DNA from: Polaromonas sp. AER18D-145
GTDB taxonomy: Bacteria > Pseudomonadota > Gammaproteobacteria > Burkholderiales > Burkholderiaceae_C
Reading direction: 5' to 3'
Length of the DNA stretch: 64,000 bases
NCBI RefSeq assembly: GCF_002379095.1
Contig: NZ_NBZV01000022.1
Span: forward strand, 1 to 64,000
How positions within the stretch are numbered: the stretch's first letter is position 1; every line of letters begins with the position of its first letter. The position numbers were made by a program, and so were the translations under genes. Of the stretch, positions 26,506 through 34,697 are shown piece by piece. The notes beneath the pieces were generated by a model. The model ran no database searches. It saw nothing but the letters and a program-made list of their open reading frames with translations, and was not told the DNA's origin.

Positions 26506-26979
26506 ATGAACCTTTCACTTTCCCTCTTCCCCCTCGGCTGGCAGCACTACCTGCTCGGCGGCCTCATCATTGGCCTGGGCACGTCGCTGCTGTTCGTGCT
26601 GACGGGCCGCATCGGCGGCATGAGCACGGTGTTTTCCAGCACCTGGTCCTTCGTGCTGCGTCGGCCGTTTTTCCAGCAGGCGCGTTTTGTCGAGTCGCGC
26701 GGCTGGCGGCTGGTGTATGCGGCCGGCCTGATCCTCGGCGCGCTGGTGTGGTGGCTGGGCTTTGCCGGTGGCAAGCCGGAAGCCACGGCGGTGCCGGTGT
26801 GGCAGTTGCTGGTGGGCGGCTTCTTCGTGGGTTACGGCGCGCGGCTGGGCAATGGCTGCACCTCGGGCCACGGCATCTGCGGGCTGGGCTCGCTGCAGCT
26901 CCCCTCCCTGATGGCGGTGCTGACCTTCATGGCGACCGCCTTCCTGACGGCCAACCTGGCTGCAAGGTGGCTGGCATGA
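26506..26979 (+). CDS. YeeE/YedE family transporter, N-terminal half
   Basis: 157-residue integral membrane protein with four likely helices. GNGCTSGHGICGL (about residues 111-123) carries the conserved Cys of the YeeE/YedE sulfur-compound transporters. In one-gene members (E. coli YeeE) two halves are fused; here they are two genes, as in PmpA/PmpB-type pairs. The partner starts at 27035. The likely substrate is thiosulfate or a related sulfur compound, by family. ATG at 26506 is 78 bp after the HAD gene. Confidence 0.85.
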   Translation: MNLSLSLFPLGWQHYLLGGLIIGLGTSLLFVLTGRIGGMSTVFSSTWSFVLRRPFFQQARFVESRGWRLVYAAGLILGALVWWLGFAGGKPEATAVPVWQLLVGGFFVGYGARLGNGCTSGHGICGLGSLQLPSLMAVLTFMATAFLTANLAARWLA

Positions 26980-27034
26980 ACCGCCGGGCCGTTCCCAAGG
27001 TGAATACCGCAGCGCGTCGCGCGGAGGCTGCGCA

Positions 27035-27442
27035 ATGAGCGCCGCACGCGGCCTGGCCACGCTGGCGGCGGGCGCACTGTTTGGCTTCGGCCTGTCGTAC
27101 TCGACCATGATCCGGCCCGAGGTGGTGCTGAGCTTTCTGCGCTTTGAAGACTTCGGGCTGATGCTGGTGATGGGTGGCGCCGTCGTGGTGGTGGCGCTGG
27201 TTTACAAGCTGGCGCCCCGGCTGCTGGCCAGGCCGTTGCTGGGCGACCACTTCCACGCCCACCCCAGCGCCTGGAACCGCGACACTGCGGTGGGCGCGGC
27301 GCTGTTCGGCGTGGGCTGGGGCCTGTGCGGCGTGTGCCCCGGCCCGGCCATTGCGGGCCTGGGCGCGGGCAACTGGGACCTGCTGTGGGCGCTGGCCGGC
27401 ATCTCGCTGGGCGCGCTGGTGCAGGGGCTGCGGGCGAAGTGA
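27035..27442 (+). CDS. YeeE/YedE family transporter, C-terminal half
   Basis: 135-residue membrane protein with four likely helices and the second Cys motif of the family, GLCGVCPGPAIAGLGAG (about residues 97-113). It is the partner of the preceding gene, 55 bp away. Its stop overlaps the GTG start of the pseudouridine synthase gene (GTGA), so the two are translationally coupled. Confidence 0.85.
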   Translation: MSAARGLATLAAGALFGFGLSYSTMIRPEVVLSFLRFEDFGLMLVMGGAVVVVALVYKLAPRLLARPLLGDHFHAHPSAWNRDTAVGAALFGVGWGLCGVCPGPAIAGLGAGNWDLLWALAGISLGALVQGLRAK

Positions 27443-28014
27443 ACGACAGCCCAGCCCGCCTGATCCTTTTCAACAAGCCCTATGGCGTGCTGAGCCAGTT
27501 CACGCCAGAAGGACGCTGGCGCGGGCTCAAGGACTTCATTGCGATCCCGGACGTGTACGTGGCCGGCCGGCTCGACGCCGACAGCGAAGGCCTGCTGCTG
27601 CTGACCGACAACGGCCGGCTGCAGGCCCGCATCAGCGACCCGCGCTTCAAGATGGAAAAAACCTACTGGGTGCAGGTCGAAGGGGTGCCCGACGAGGCCG
27701 CGTTGCAGGCGCTGCGTGCGGGCGTGCAGCTCAAGGAGGGCCTCACGCTGCCGGCCAGGGCCCGCCTGCTGGTGCCGCCGCCCGAGGTGGGGGAACGCGA
27801 ACCGCCGATACGCACACGGCAAGCCATTCCCACCGCCTGGATCGAGCTGGTGATTCGCGAAGGCCGCAACCGCCAGGTGCGGCGCATGACGGCGGCCACG
27901 GGTTTTCCGACGCTGCGCCTGATCCGCGCCGCCATCGGCCCCTACCGCCTGGACGGCCTGGCGCCGGGAAGCTGGCGGGAACTGACGCAGGAGACTGACC
28001 ATGACGATGCCTGA
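27439..28014 (+). CDS. rluE: RluE-type 23S rRNA pseudouridine synthase
   Basis: 191 residues, GTG start overlapping the previous stop. No S4 domain is present, as in RluE. The catalytic Asp lies in AGRLDADSEGLLLLT, preceded by LFNKPYGVLSQFT and followed by KTYWVQVEG and REGRNRQVRRMTAATG, all standard for the RsuA/RluB/E/F group. RluE modifies 23S rRNA at U2457 in E. coli; the same target is likely here. It overlaps the following methyltransferase gene by 14 bp. Confidence 0.88.
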   Translation: MNDSPARLILFNKPYGVLSQFTPEGRWRGLKDFIAIPDVYVAGRLDADSEGLLLLTDNGRLQARISDPRFKMEKTYWVQVEGVPDEAALQALRAGVQLKEGLTLPARARLLVPPPEVGEREPPIRTRQAIPTAWIELVIREGRNRQVRRMTAATGFPTLRLIRAAIGPYRLDGLAPGSWRELTQETDHDDA

Positions 28015-28672
28015 AAATGGGCCGGCGAAGGAGCCGCTGCAGCGCGATGCCGGCACGTCCTGGTACGACCGCCACATCCTGCCCCGCGCGCTGGACTTTG
28101 CCTGCGGCCTGCCCATGCTGGGCCGCCAGCGCCAGCTGGTGGTGCCGCTGGCGCGCGGCCGCGTGCTGGAGGTGGGCGTGGGCACGGGGCTGAACATGCC
28201 TTACTACGACAAGACCCGCGTCAGCCGCATCATCGCGCTGGACCCGGCGCTGGCGCTGCACCCGCTGGCGCGCGAACGCATCGCGCAGGCCGGGCTGGAG
28301 GTGGAGTTGCTGGCGCTGTCGGCCGAAAAAATTCCCTTGCCCGACGCGAGTGTGGACACGGTGCTGATGACTTACACCCTGTGCACGATTCCCGACCCGC
28401 TGGCCGCGCTGAAGGAAATGCGCCGCGTGCTGGCGCCCGGTGGCCGGCTGCTGTATTGCGAACATGGCCGCGCGCCCGATGCCTCGGTGCGGCGCTGGCA
28501 GGAGCGGCTGCAGCCGCTGTGGGGAAAGGTGGCCGGCGGCTGCCACCTGGGGCGCGACATTCCGGCGCTGCTGCAGGAAGCCGGCTTTGTGCTGCCTGAC
28601 CTGCACACACGTTACCTGCCCGGGCCGCGGCCCTTCACCTTCCACTACTGGGGCGAAGCCCTGCCCGCCTGA
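28001..28672 (+). CDS. class I SAM-dependent methyltransferase
   Basis: 223 residues. Motif I is VLEVGVGTGLNMPYY (about 50-64), with IALDPALAL as the acidic strand, then LSAEKIPLPDASVDTVLMTYTLCTIPD and RRVLAPGGRLLYCEHG. The form resembles the METTL7/UbiE-like small-molecule methyltransferases. Substrate unknown. It overlaps the rluE gene by 14 bp, so the two are expressed together, but a link to rRNA is not supported by its sequence. Confidence 0.8.
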   Translation: MTMPENGPAKEPLQRDAGTSWYDRHILPRALDFACGLPMLGRQRQLVVPLARGRVLEVGVGTGLNMPYYDKTRVSRIIALDPALALHPLARERIAQAGLEVELLALSAEKIPLPDASVDTVLMTYTLCTIPDPLAALKEMRRVLAPGGRLLYCEHGRAPDASVRRWQERLQPLWGKVAGGCHLGRDIPALLQEAGFVLPDLHTRYLPGPRPFTFHYWGEALPA

Positions 28673-28688
28673 ACTCGGCCTGTGCGCT

Positions 28689-29240
28689 TTACTCGGTGTC
28701 GCCCATCACCAGGTAACGCTTGACCAGGTCGAAAAAGCGGTCGTAAAACGCGTCGGAGGTGATGGTTTCGCTGCTCACCTTGACCAGCGAGTCATTGCTG
28801 GCACTGAAGGGCAGCGAGACCGACCCGATCGCCCCCACCCCGAGGCTGGCCGAGTTGTTGCTTTTCTTCAGGGCATACGTGTCCTGCAGGGCCGTGACAA
28901 AACCGAGGCTGACCTTGCCATCGATGCTTTCCGGCGCGCACACCACGCGAATGGCGATTTGCAGGTGGGCCTCCGGCTCGGGCTGGAAACTTTTCTGGGC
29001 ATCCACCAGGTCTTTTCTGGCGGTGTTGATGAGGTAGCCCTGGCTCAGCAGCGCGCGCCGTGAGGCCTCGCAGGTCTGCGCGGGCGTGGCGTCAAACAGG
29101 CGCGAGTAAGTGGCGGTTGATGCGAACTGCTCCTGCAAGGGAAACTGCTTGATGGGGGCTGCGCAGCCTGCCAACAGGCCGGCGAGCGCACACAGGCCAA
29201 GCCGGCCCGCCGGTGGAAAACGCATGCAAAACAGGTTCAA
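28689..29240 (-). CDS. DUF2242-type lipoprotein
   Basis: 183 residues when the TTG at 29238-29240 is used, nine bases after AAGGAG; the ATG five codons later (29225) has no ribosome-binding site. The signal GLCALAGLLAGC ends in a lipobox. The mature part contains TYSRLFDATPAQTCEASRRALLSQGYLI, ARKDLVDAQKSFQPEPEAHLQIAIRVVC and FYDRFFDLVKRYL, the features of DUF2242 envelope proteins of Burkholderiales. Function unknown. It converges on the methyltransferase gene. Confidence 0.75.
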   Translation of the reverse strand: MNLFCMRFPPAGRLGLCALAGLLAGCAAPIKQFPLQEQFASTATYSRLFDATPAQTCEASRRALLSQGYLINTARKDLVDAQKSFQPEPEAHLQIAIRVVCAPESIDGKVSLGFVTALQDTYALKKSNNSASLGVGAIGSVSLPFSASNDSLVKVSSETITSDAFYDRFFDLVKRYLVMGDTE

Positions 29241-29499
29241 AGCCGGGTACTCCTTGGCATCAGTCTTCTGGAGCGCCAGACGTGCCGGACCGCCCCGGCA
29301 AAGCGGTGGGGGCATACACACACAACGCGGCGTCATCCATGCAAACCAGCGTACCACAGCCACCGGCGGTTGATCTCCCGCCGGGGTTGCTTGCCGCCGC
29401 ATGCACGATGTAAAAAAGCTGCAAAGCCGCCGGACTGTCCGCCGGGATCTGTGCGAAACAGATGGGCGGTGGAAATGAAGGGTTGGAGGAAGCCTGGGC

Positions 29500-29769
29500 T
29501 CAGTCGAAAATTTCGCTGAGCCAGGATTTCTGCCGGCGCGGATAGCCGCGCTTGCCGTGCCGGTAATCCGAGTCCACAAAGTCAGGTTGGACCTGCTGGA
29601 CCGGCTGGACAACCGGCCGGGCGGCGGGCGCTGCGGCGGAGAGGTCCAGCAGCTTGTCGAGCTCTCCGCGGTCCAGCCAGACACCACGGCACTGGGGGCA
29701 GTAGTCAATTTCGACGCCTTGGCGTTCAGACATCAGCAGGGTCGCGTCGGGGCAAACGGGGCATTTCAT
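29500..29769 (-). CDS. TFIIB-type zinc ribbon protein, chromosomal copy
   Basis: 89 residues. The N-terminal zinc ribbon has MKCPVCPDA and YCPQCRGVWLDRGELDKLL, two CxxC pairs. A Pro/Ala/Gln linker leads to a conserved tail PDFVDSDYRHGKRG ... KSWLSEIFD. A close relative is encoded at 51804-52061, with the same ends. The gene lies 32 bp downstream of the HPF-like gene, both minus strand, so they form an operon divergent from the NhaR-type regulator. Role unknown; the family is often found beside stress genes. Confidence 0.85.
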   Translation of the reverse strand: MKCPVCPDATLLMSERQGVEIDYCPQCRGVWLDRGELDKLLDLSAAAPAARPVVQPVQQVQPDFVDSDYRHGKRGYPRRQKSWLSEIFD

Positions 29770-29801
29770 GGGTGTTCCTTTCGAGGGTTATACGGCAGCG
29801 C

Positions 29802-30131
29802 TCAGCGCTGGTGAGTTATGGCGCGGCGCCGGGTGCGGGCGGGCTGCAGCTTGCGCAGCAGCGCCCGAACAGCGCGCGACAACGCGCTTTGCAGAGCCGA
29901 TCCCCAGTCACGGGTGATCGACGTGACCACCACCGTGCCGGCGCCTTCGGCGCTCAATTCGACCTGGCAGCGTTTGTCGATGCCGTCCCGGGCGCCCTGC
30001 ACGTCCGACATCTGCACCCTGGCGCGCGGCGCGAGCCAGCCGAGCGGGCGCGTGGCCTGGCGCACCCGACGCATTGCCAACCCGCGCAGGCGCTCCAGCC
30101 AGGGTTCGCGCGATTCAAAAATGATCTGCAT
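29802..30131 (-). CDS. HPF/RaiA-like ribosome-associated protein, chromosomal copy
   Basis: 109 residues. MQIIFESREP at the start and KRCQVELSAEGAGTVVVTSI in the middle match the beta-alpha-beta fold of the S30AE/HPF family that binds the decoding centre of idle ribosomes. The C-terminus is very basic (LRKLQPARTRRRAITHQR). It differs from the housekeeping HPF by this tail and by its many Arg. The ATG (30129-30131) is preceded by GGGAG. It is divergent from the LysR gene, sharing a ~100-bp control region. A paralogue is at 52807-53148. Confidence 0.75.
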   Translation of the reverse strand: MQIIFESREPWLERLRGLAMRRVRQATRPLGWLAPRARVQMSDVQGARDGIDKRCQVELSAEGAGTVVVTSITRDWGSALQSALSRAVRALLRKLQPARTRRRAITHQR

Positions 30132-30189
30132 GTGGGAGTCCTTCGCTTTGTAAGGCTCTGACGATACCGTGACACGTACTTCTTTAAAA

Positions 30190-30221
30190 GCAGATAATTG
30201 TGAATAAATACTTCTGAAAAA
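30190..30221. promoter_or_regulatory. conserved divergent control element, copy 1
   Basis: GCAGATAAT, five bases, ATAAATA, one base, TTCTGAAAAA. The same three blocks with the same spacing occur at 53209-53240 before the second module. The outer CAGA and TCTG form a partial dyad as expected for a LysR-type operator, and the AT-rich middle could be the promoter. It ends 8 bp before the NhaR-type start codon. Confidence 0.7.
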
Positions 30222-30228
30222 CAGAAAC

Positions 30229-31125
30229 ATGAGCAAAGACTTCAGCTACCCCCACCTCTACTATTTCTGGGTGGTGGCCAAGGAAGGCGGCATGACGCGC
30301 GCCGCCGACCGTCTGGGCATGGCGGTGCAGACGGTCAGCACGCAGGTGCGCGAACTGGAACGCTCGCTGGGCTACGCCCTGCTCAAACCCGAGGGCCGCG
30401 GCGTGGCGCTCACGCCGGCAGGCGCTGCGGCCATGCGCCAGGCCGAGCAGATTTTCCAGCTCGGCGAACAGCTGCCGACCGCGGTGCGCGAGGCAGCCAG
30501 CACCCCGACGGTGCGGCTGGCGGTGGGCATCTCCGACGGCCTGCCCAAGCTGGCGGTGCGGCGCCTTCTGCAGCCGGTCATGCATGAGCCCAGGCTCAGG
30601 GTGCTTTGCCACGAGGACGAGTTCGAGGACCTGCTCGGTGACCTGGCGCTGCACCGCCTCGATGTGATCCTGGCGGACCGGCCCGCGCCGCCCAACCCCA
30701 ACGTCAAGCTGTACAGCCACCCGCTCGCTTCTTCGCCGCTGGCCTGGTATGCGCCGCCTTCGTTGTATGCCGCGGCGCGCCGGGGTTTCCCGCAGTCGCT
30801 GGCCCGGGTCCCGGTGCTGCTGCCCACCAGCCACAGCGCGGTGCGCGCCCCCATCGACCAGTGGTTCGAGCGGCTGGACATCACCCCCAACATCGCTGGC
30901 GAATTTGAAGACAGCGCGCTGCTCAAGACTTTCGGTGCGGCCGGGATGGGCGTCTTTCCAGCGGCCGAGCTGGTGCAGGAGGAAATGACCGGGCGTTACC
31001 AGGTCAGGCGGGTGGGGCCTTGCGAGGGCGTGGAAGAACACGTCTACGCCCTCGCCGCGCACAAGAAGCTGCTGCACCCGCTGGTGCAAAAGCTGCTGGC
31101 GGCCGCCCGACCGCGGCACGCCTGA
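30229..31125 (+). CDS. NhaR-type LysR-family transcriptional regulator, chromosomal copy
   Basis: 298 residues. The start YPHLYYFWVVAKEGGMTRAADRLGMAVQTVSTQVRELERSLG-like helix-turn-helix is that of NhaR, the Na+/H+-responsive activator in E. coli (the YYFW block is typical). The effector domain contains LRVLCHEDEFEDLLGDLALHRLDVILADRPAPPNP and GEFEDSALLKTFGAAGMGVFP. It is divergent from the HPF-like/zinc ribbon operon, which it presumably regulates; no nhaA antiporter gene is near. A near-twin is encoded at 53248-54132. Confidence 0.88.
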   Translation: MSKDFSYPHLYYFWVVAKEGGMTRAADRLGMAVQTVSTQVRELERSLGYALLKPEGRGVALTPAGAAAMRQAEQIFQLGEQLPTAVREAASTPTVRLAVGISDGLPKLAVRRLLQPVMHEPRLRVLCHEDEFEDLLGDLALHRLDVILADRPAPPNPNVKLYSHPLASSPLAWYAPPSLYAAARRGFPQSLARVPVLLPTSHSAVRAPIDQWFERLDITPNIAGEFEDSALLKTFGAAGMGVFPAAELVQEEMTGRYQVRRVGPCEGVEEHVYALAAHKKLLHPLVQKLLAAARPRHA

Positions 31126-31196
31126 ACCGGGAAGCTGGAAGCGGGCCCCGGCAGGGCTGGCGGCGCGCGGCGCAGTTCGCTAGAATTTACTGGTGT

Positions 31197-31272
31197 GGGG
31201 GGGTAGCTCAGCTGGGAGAGCGCTGCGTTCGCAATGCAGAGGTCGGGAGTTCGATCCTCCTCCTCTCCACCA
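31197..31272 (+). tRNA. tRNA-Ala (CGC)
   Basis: 76 nt with an encoded CCA. Acceptor stem: seven G (31197-31203) against CCTCTCC; D-arm GCTCAGCTGGGAGAGC; anticodon arm CTGCG-TTCGCAA-TGCAG with anticodon CGC, reading GCG; T-arm GGGAGTTCGATCCTCC. It lies 71 bp downstream of the NhaR-type gene and 27 bp upstream of an SGNH hydrolase gene. Confidence 0.95.
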
Positions 31273-31299
31273 AAGTTTTTCGTTCACTTCGTCAGCTTC

Positions 31300-31965
31300 A
31301 TGCATCCCCTGCCCCACCCGGCCGCCACCACGCGGCGCCAGTGGCTGCTCGGCAGCCTTGCCAGCACCCTGCTGCTGGCCACCGGCTGCTCGAAATCGGC
31401 CAAACCCACAGCCAGAACATTAGCGAAGGACGCCACGCTGCTGTGCCTCGGTGACTCGCTGACCTTCGGTTATGGCGCGCCGGCGGGCACCGCCTACCCG
31501 CCCTTGCTCGAGCAGTTGACCGGCCGCGTGGCGCAGAACGCCGGTGTCAATGGCGACACGGCCGAAGGCGCGCTGGCCCGCCTGCCGGCGCTGCTGCAGG
31601 CCAACACGCCGGGCCTGGTGCTGGTGTCGATTGGCGGCAATGACTTTTTGCGCAGGCTGCCGCCGGAGCGCACGCGTGCCGCGCTCACGTCCATCGTGCA
31701 GACGGCCGCGGCCAGCGCGCAGGTGGTGCTGATTGCGCAGCCCGAGCCGGCACTGATGGCGCTGACCACCGGCGCGTTGAAAGACCATGGGGTGTATGCC
31801 GAAGTCGCCAGCGCCACAGCCGTGCCGCTGTTTGCCGGCGGCTGGTCGCATGTGCTGTCGCGGCCCGAGCTGCGTTCGGACCAGATTCACGCCAATGCCG
31901 AGGGCTACAAGGTGTTTGCCGAACGCCTGGCGACCTGGCTGCGCGAAAACCAATACCTGGCATGA
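31300..31965 (+). CDS. SGNH/GDSL esterase, lipoprotein (TesA-like)
   Basis: 221 residues from the ATG at 31300. The N-terminus has twin Arg (TTRRQWLLGSLASTLLLATGC) and ends in a lipobox Cys, so it is exported and lipid-anchored. SGNH blocks: LCLGDSLTFGYG (Ser), NAGVNGDTAEG (Gly), SIGGNDFLR (Asn) and a C-terminal DQIHANAEGY (Asp-x-x-His). These fit the arylesterase/acyl-CoA thioesterase I group. It follows the tRNA gene directly. A hairpin repeat and a terminator come after it. Confidence 0.9.
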   Translation: MHPLPHPAATTRRQWLLGSLASTLLLATGCSKSAKPTARTLAKDATLLCLGDSLTFGYGAPAGTAYPPLLEQLTGRVAQNAGVNGDTAEGALARLPALLQANTPGLVLVSIGGNDFLRRLPPERTRAALTSIVQTAAASAQVVLIAQPEPALMALTTGALKDHGVYAEVASATAVPLFAGGWSHVLSRPELRSDQIHANAEGYKVFAERLATWLRENQYLA

Positions 31966-31980
31966 GCCTGCGTCGCTCAG

Positions 31981-32036
31981 CAGCTATGCTTTTAATAGCA
32001 AACTGCGCAGGTATTTATTGGGCTGAAAGCATTTTT
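31981..32036. repeat. hairpin repeat family, copy 1
   Basis: CAGCTATGCTTTTAATAGC, then CTGCGCAGG and GGGCTGAAAGCATTTTT. The same order (GCTA, A/T run, ATAGCTG, TGCGC, about ten bases, AAGGGCTG, GGC, T-run) is found between genes at 36848, 56953, 59900 and 61857. It resembles short intergenic repeats of Comamonadaceae genomes. Confidence 0.65.
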
Positions 32037-32050
32037 CCTCATCAAGCATA

Positions 32051-32077
32051 AAAAAGCCAGGCACTGCCTGGCTTTTT
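32051..32077. terminator. bidirectional rho-independent terminator
   Basis: AAAAAGCCAGGC (32051-32062), three-base loop, GCCTGGCTTTTT (32066-32077). It lies between the convergent esterase gene and the periplasmic protein gene at 32109 and can serve both. Confidence 0.9.
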
Positions 32078-32108
32078 GTCCGTGCGCTGTGAACGCCCGG
32101 TGTCGGCC

Positions 32109-32735
32109 TTAACCGTGGCCGTCGCGGCCGTTACGGCGGTCGTTGCGCATGATGCGCTCCACGTCGTCGCGCAGTGCAGACAGCTCGGCGCGCAGTTGCC
32201 GGCGCTCCTGCTGGGTCACGACACCGTCAGACTTGAAGGCTTGCTCCTGGCGCTCAATCACACGCTCGCGTTTGTACAGCCTGCGCGCTTCGCGCTGGGT
32301 GATGCGGCCAGAGCGCACACCCTGGTCAATACGCTGGCTGATCTCCTGCGCGCGCTGGTCGATGCCGGGGGTGGCGACGGCCTGGTCTGCATAGCCGGGA
32401 CGGACCACGTCGCGGTTGGCCATCATGCGTTCCACATCGGCGCTCAGGGCGCCCAGGTCGGCGCGCAACTGCTGGCGCTCCTGCGGGTTGGCACTGCCGT
32501 TGGCCTTGAAGCGCATTTCGCGGGCTTCGATGTCGCGGTCACGCTGGTACAGCGCCTGCGCCTCGGAAGGCGTGATGTGGCCGGACGCCATGCCCTGCTG
32601 GATGCGCGCACCGATCGCCTGCTGCGACTGATCAATGCCCGGGGTGTAGTTGCCCTGCGCCATCGCCGGGGCCATGCCCAGACCGGCGAACAAGGCGGAT
32701 GCCAACAAGGAAGCGGTCAACAGTTTCGATTTCAT
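32109..32735 (-). CDS. periplasmic helical protein with internal duplication
   Basis: 208 residues. Signal peptide LLTASLLASALFAGLGMAPAMA, then two similar ~80-residue units: the first TPGIDQSQQAIGARIQQGMASGHITPSEAQALYQRDRDIEAREM ends in RQQLRADLGALSADVERMM, the second TPGIDQRAQEISQRIDQGVRSGRITQREARRLYKRERVIERQEQ in RRQLRAELSALRDDVERIM (blocks given in part). Each unit is two or three charged helices. No family function is known to me; the layout suggests a periplasmic chaperone- or stress-type protein. ATG follows AGGAGAA. Confidence 0.75.
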   Translation of the reverse strand: MKSKLLTASLLASALFAGLGMAPAMAQGNYTPGIDQSQQAIGARIQQGMASGHITPSEAQALYQRDRDIEAREMRFKANGSANPQERQQLRADLGALSADVERMMANRDVVRPGYADQAVATPGIDQRAQEISQRIDQGVRSGRITQREARRLYKRERVIERQEQAFKSDGVVTQQERRQLRAELSALRDDVERIMRNDRRNGRDGHG

Positions 32736-33085
32736 GGGGTTCTCCTGCGATGCGGATGAATAACCAGCAGCCCGGTGGGCAGCTTGCGGTGGCTGGAGCG
32801 GTTTCCAGGGTCGGCAAGCGGCGGTGGGAGCTGCTCCTGAATCGCTGCTTTTTGAAGGCTTGTGTGTGATTCAGTGAGGCCATTGTTGGCCTGGCTTTGT
32901 GAACGCCGTGTAAGAAAAACGGAGATTTACCGGGCATTTACCGCGCGACTGCAGTGGTATCCAGATGCGCGCAGGAACCGACGCGCTGGTGCAAGTCCGG
33001 CGTCCGACCTTCGCAACGCGGCACACCCCTGCCAACATGGGCATGATTCGTGTAAGAAAAGTCAGCCCGGTACGACCCCATCTTC
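32736..33085. other. intergenic region with divergent promoters, no gene seen
   Basis: 350 bp between the periplasmic protein gene (leftward) and the VCBS-type protein gene (rightward). A small hairpin GAGGCCATTGTTGGCCT lies at about 32876-32892, and GTGTAAGAAAA occurs twice (about 32909 and 33051), possibly parts of promoters. No coding sequence or terminator stands out. Confidence 0.4.
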
Positions 33086-34072
33086 ATGACATCCATCTCC
33101 CCGGGCCAACCCCGGCTCCCATACCTGCTGCGCCGCGGCTTGCCCCTGTTGCTGGCCTCATGGGCGCTGGCCGGCACGTCCTCGGCGATGGAGCTCCGGG
33201 TGGAAGCGTCGTCAGCCCAGTGTGGCGTTCATGCGCCGGCCCCGCCTGCGCCATCCGCAGCGGCCAGGCAACGCCTGCCGCAAAGCCAGGCCGTGCAGGG
33301 GCAGAAGGACATTCTGTGGGCCTGGCTGGGCTCGCCCACCGCACGCTACCCGCACGCGGCGCTGGGTTCACCGGTCCACGCGGCCAGCCTGCATGTGCTG
33401 GTGACCGGCGCATCGGGTGCGTCGCAAGAGCTGGTGTATCACCTGCCGCTGCACCGGGTGTTTGAAGACAGGGTGCCCCGGCTCGCCGATCTGGATGCGG
33501 ACGGACGCGATGAAATCATTCTTGTCGAAGCAGACGCGCTGCGTGGTGCGGCTGTGGTGGTGTTTGGGTTGCGCGCCAGCCCGCAGCCCCGCGCCGCCAG
33601 GGACGCGGATTCAGGCCAGGCCTTGTCCGAAGTGGCCCGCAGCCCCTATGCTGGCGCCACCTTCCGCTGGCTCAACCCGGTGGGCGTTGCCGACTTTGAT
33701 GGCGACGGCAAGCCTGACATTGCCAGCGTGACCACACCCCATGTGGGCGGCGTACTCACGCTGTACCACTTTCGCCCGCCCCGGCTCGAGGTCTACGCCA
33801 GGGCGATGGATGTCTCCAACCATCGCATGGGCGCGCTGGAGCAGCAACTGGCGGTGACGGTTGAACAGTCTGGCAGCCGGCCCACGATCGTTGTGCCGGA
33901 CATGCAGCTTGCGGCCCTGCATGCGCTGCGCTGGGACGCGCCGGGACAATGGACAGAGCTTGCCGATCCCAAGCCACTGCCGGCCCGCGTCGAACGGCTC
34001 ACCCCTTTGGCCGGTGGCGGCTGCCTGCTGCTGGCGGACGCCTCGTGGTGGCGCGTGACGCTGATGCCCTAG
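33086..34072 (+). CDS. exported FG-GAP/VCBS-repeat protein
   Basis: 328 residues. A signal peptide (LLRRGLPLLLASWALAGTSSAM) is followed by an extracytoplasmic protein with two calcium-binding FG-GAP-type motifs: LADLDADGRDEIILVE near residue 135 and VADFDGDGKPDIASVT near 205. Such motifs build beta-propellers in surface or periplasmic proteins. The rest has beta-rich sequence without recognisable enzymes. The binding partner is unknown. Confidence 0.75.
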   Translation: MTSISPGQPRLPYLLRRGLPLLLASWALAGTSSAMELRVEASSAQCGVHAPAPPAPSAAARQRLPQSQAVQGQKDILWAWLGSPTARYPHAALGSPVHAASLHVLVTGASGASQELVYHLPLHRVFEDRVPRLADLDADGRDEIILVEADALRGAAVVVFGLRASPQPRAARDADSGQALSEVARSPYAGATFRWLNPVGVADFDGDGKPDIASVTTPHVGGVLTLYHFRPPRLEVYARAMDVSNHRMGALEQQLAVTVEQSGSRPTIVVPDMQLAALHALRWDAPGQWTELADPKPLPARVERLTPLAGGGCLLLADASWWRVTLMP

Positions 34073-34082
34073 GGCCGCGCCA

Positions 34083-34673
34083 TCACCCGTGTTTGCCCGC
34101 CGTCCAGCCCTGATCGCCGAGGGCCTGCGTGGCCACGGCCGCGGGGCTGGCTTCGAGCGGCGTGGCCATGGTGTCGTTCCAGCGATTCAAAAAAGCAAAC
34201 AGCGCCACCACGCCGAGGATTTCGGTGATTTCGCTGTCGCTCCAGTGCTGCTGCAGCTGTGCAAACTGTTCGTCGGTCACGGCGTTGGGCTGGCTGGCCG
34301 CGGCCAGGGCAAAGTCCAGGGCCAGGCGTTCACGCTGGCTGTAGAGCGGGCTGCTGGCATAGCTCCAGACGTCGGCGAGCTTGGCTTCGCTGATGCCGAA
34401 GTTTCTGGCCCCGAGCAGGGTGTGCGCCTGGCAGTACAGGCAGCCCGCCACCTTGCTCACCACATGGCCGATCAGCCGCCGAAAGCCCAGGTCCACCTCG
34501 CCTTCGGGGTCCATCACCGCGCCATTGAGCTGCGCCAGCGCCTGCACAAGTTTGGGCTTGCGCTGCATGGTCAGCACACTGTTGGGCGTGAACCCCAGCG
34601 TGGTCAGGAAAAAATCGAAATGCGGTTTGAGCGCCGGCGTGGTGTCGGGCGGCAGGGGTGCAAGGCGTGGCAT
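34083..34673 (-). CDS. AhpD-like carboxymuconolactone decarboxylase family protein
   Basis: 196 residues. The helical AhpD/CMD fold is marked by KVAGCLYCQAHTLLGARNFG, with the redox CxxC and the downstream His of peroxidase-related members. No signal peptide. Such proteins act as alkylhydroperoxidases or as partners in peroxide defence. It is separated by 24 bp from the DHH-family gene on the same strand, downstream of it, and converges on the VCBS-type gene. Confidence 0.82.
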   Translation of the reverse strand: MPRLAPLPPDTTPALKPHFDFFLTTLGFTPNSVLTMQRKPKLVQALAQLNGAVMDPEGEVDLGFRRLIGHVVSKVAGCLYCQAHTLLGARNFGISEAKLADVWSYASSPLYSQRERLALDFALAAASQPNAVTDEQFAQLQQHWSDSEITEILGVVALFAFLNRWNDTMATPLEASPAAVATQALGDQGWTAGKHG

Positions 34674-34697
34674 GGCTGGGGTGTCCGTGGATGGTTT

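Noticed and set aside
30229..31125. Control of a neighbouring nhaA Na+/H+ antiporter by the NhaR-type regulator
   Set aside because: No nhaA gene lies beside either regulator copy; the only antiporter sequence is the truncated Kef-type fragment at 43790.
31197..31272. tRNA-Ala as an integration site for an island
   Set aside because: No second copy of the tRNA 3' end was found in the window and the neighbours look like normal chromosomal genes.
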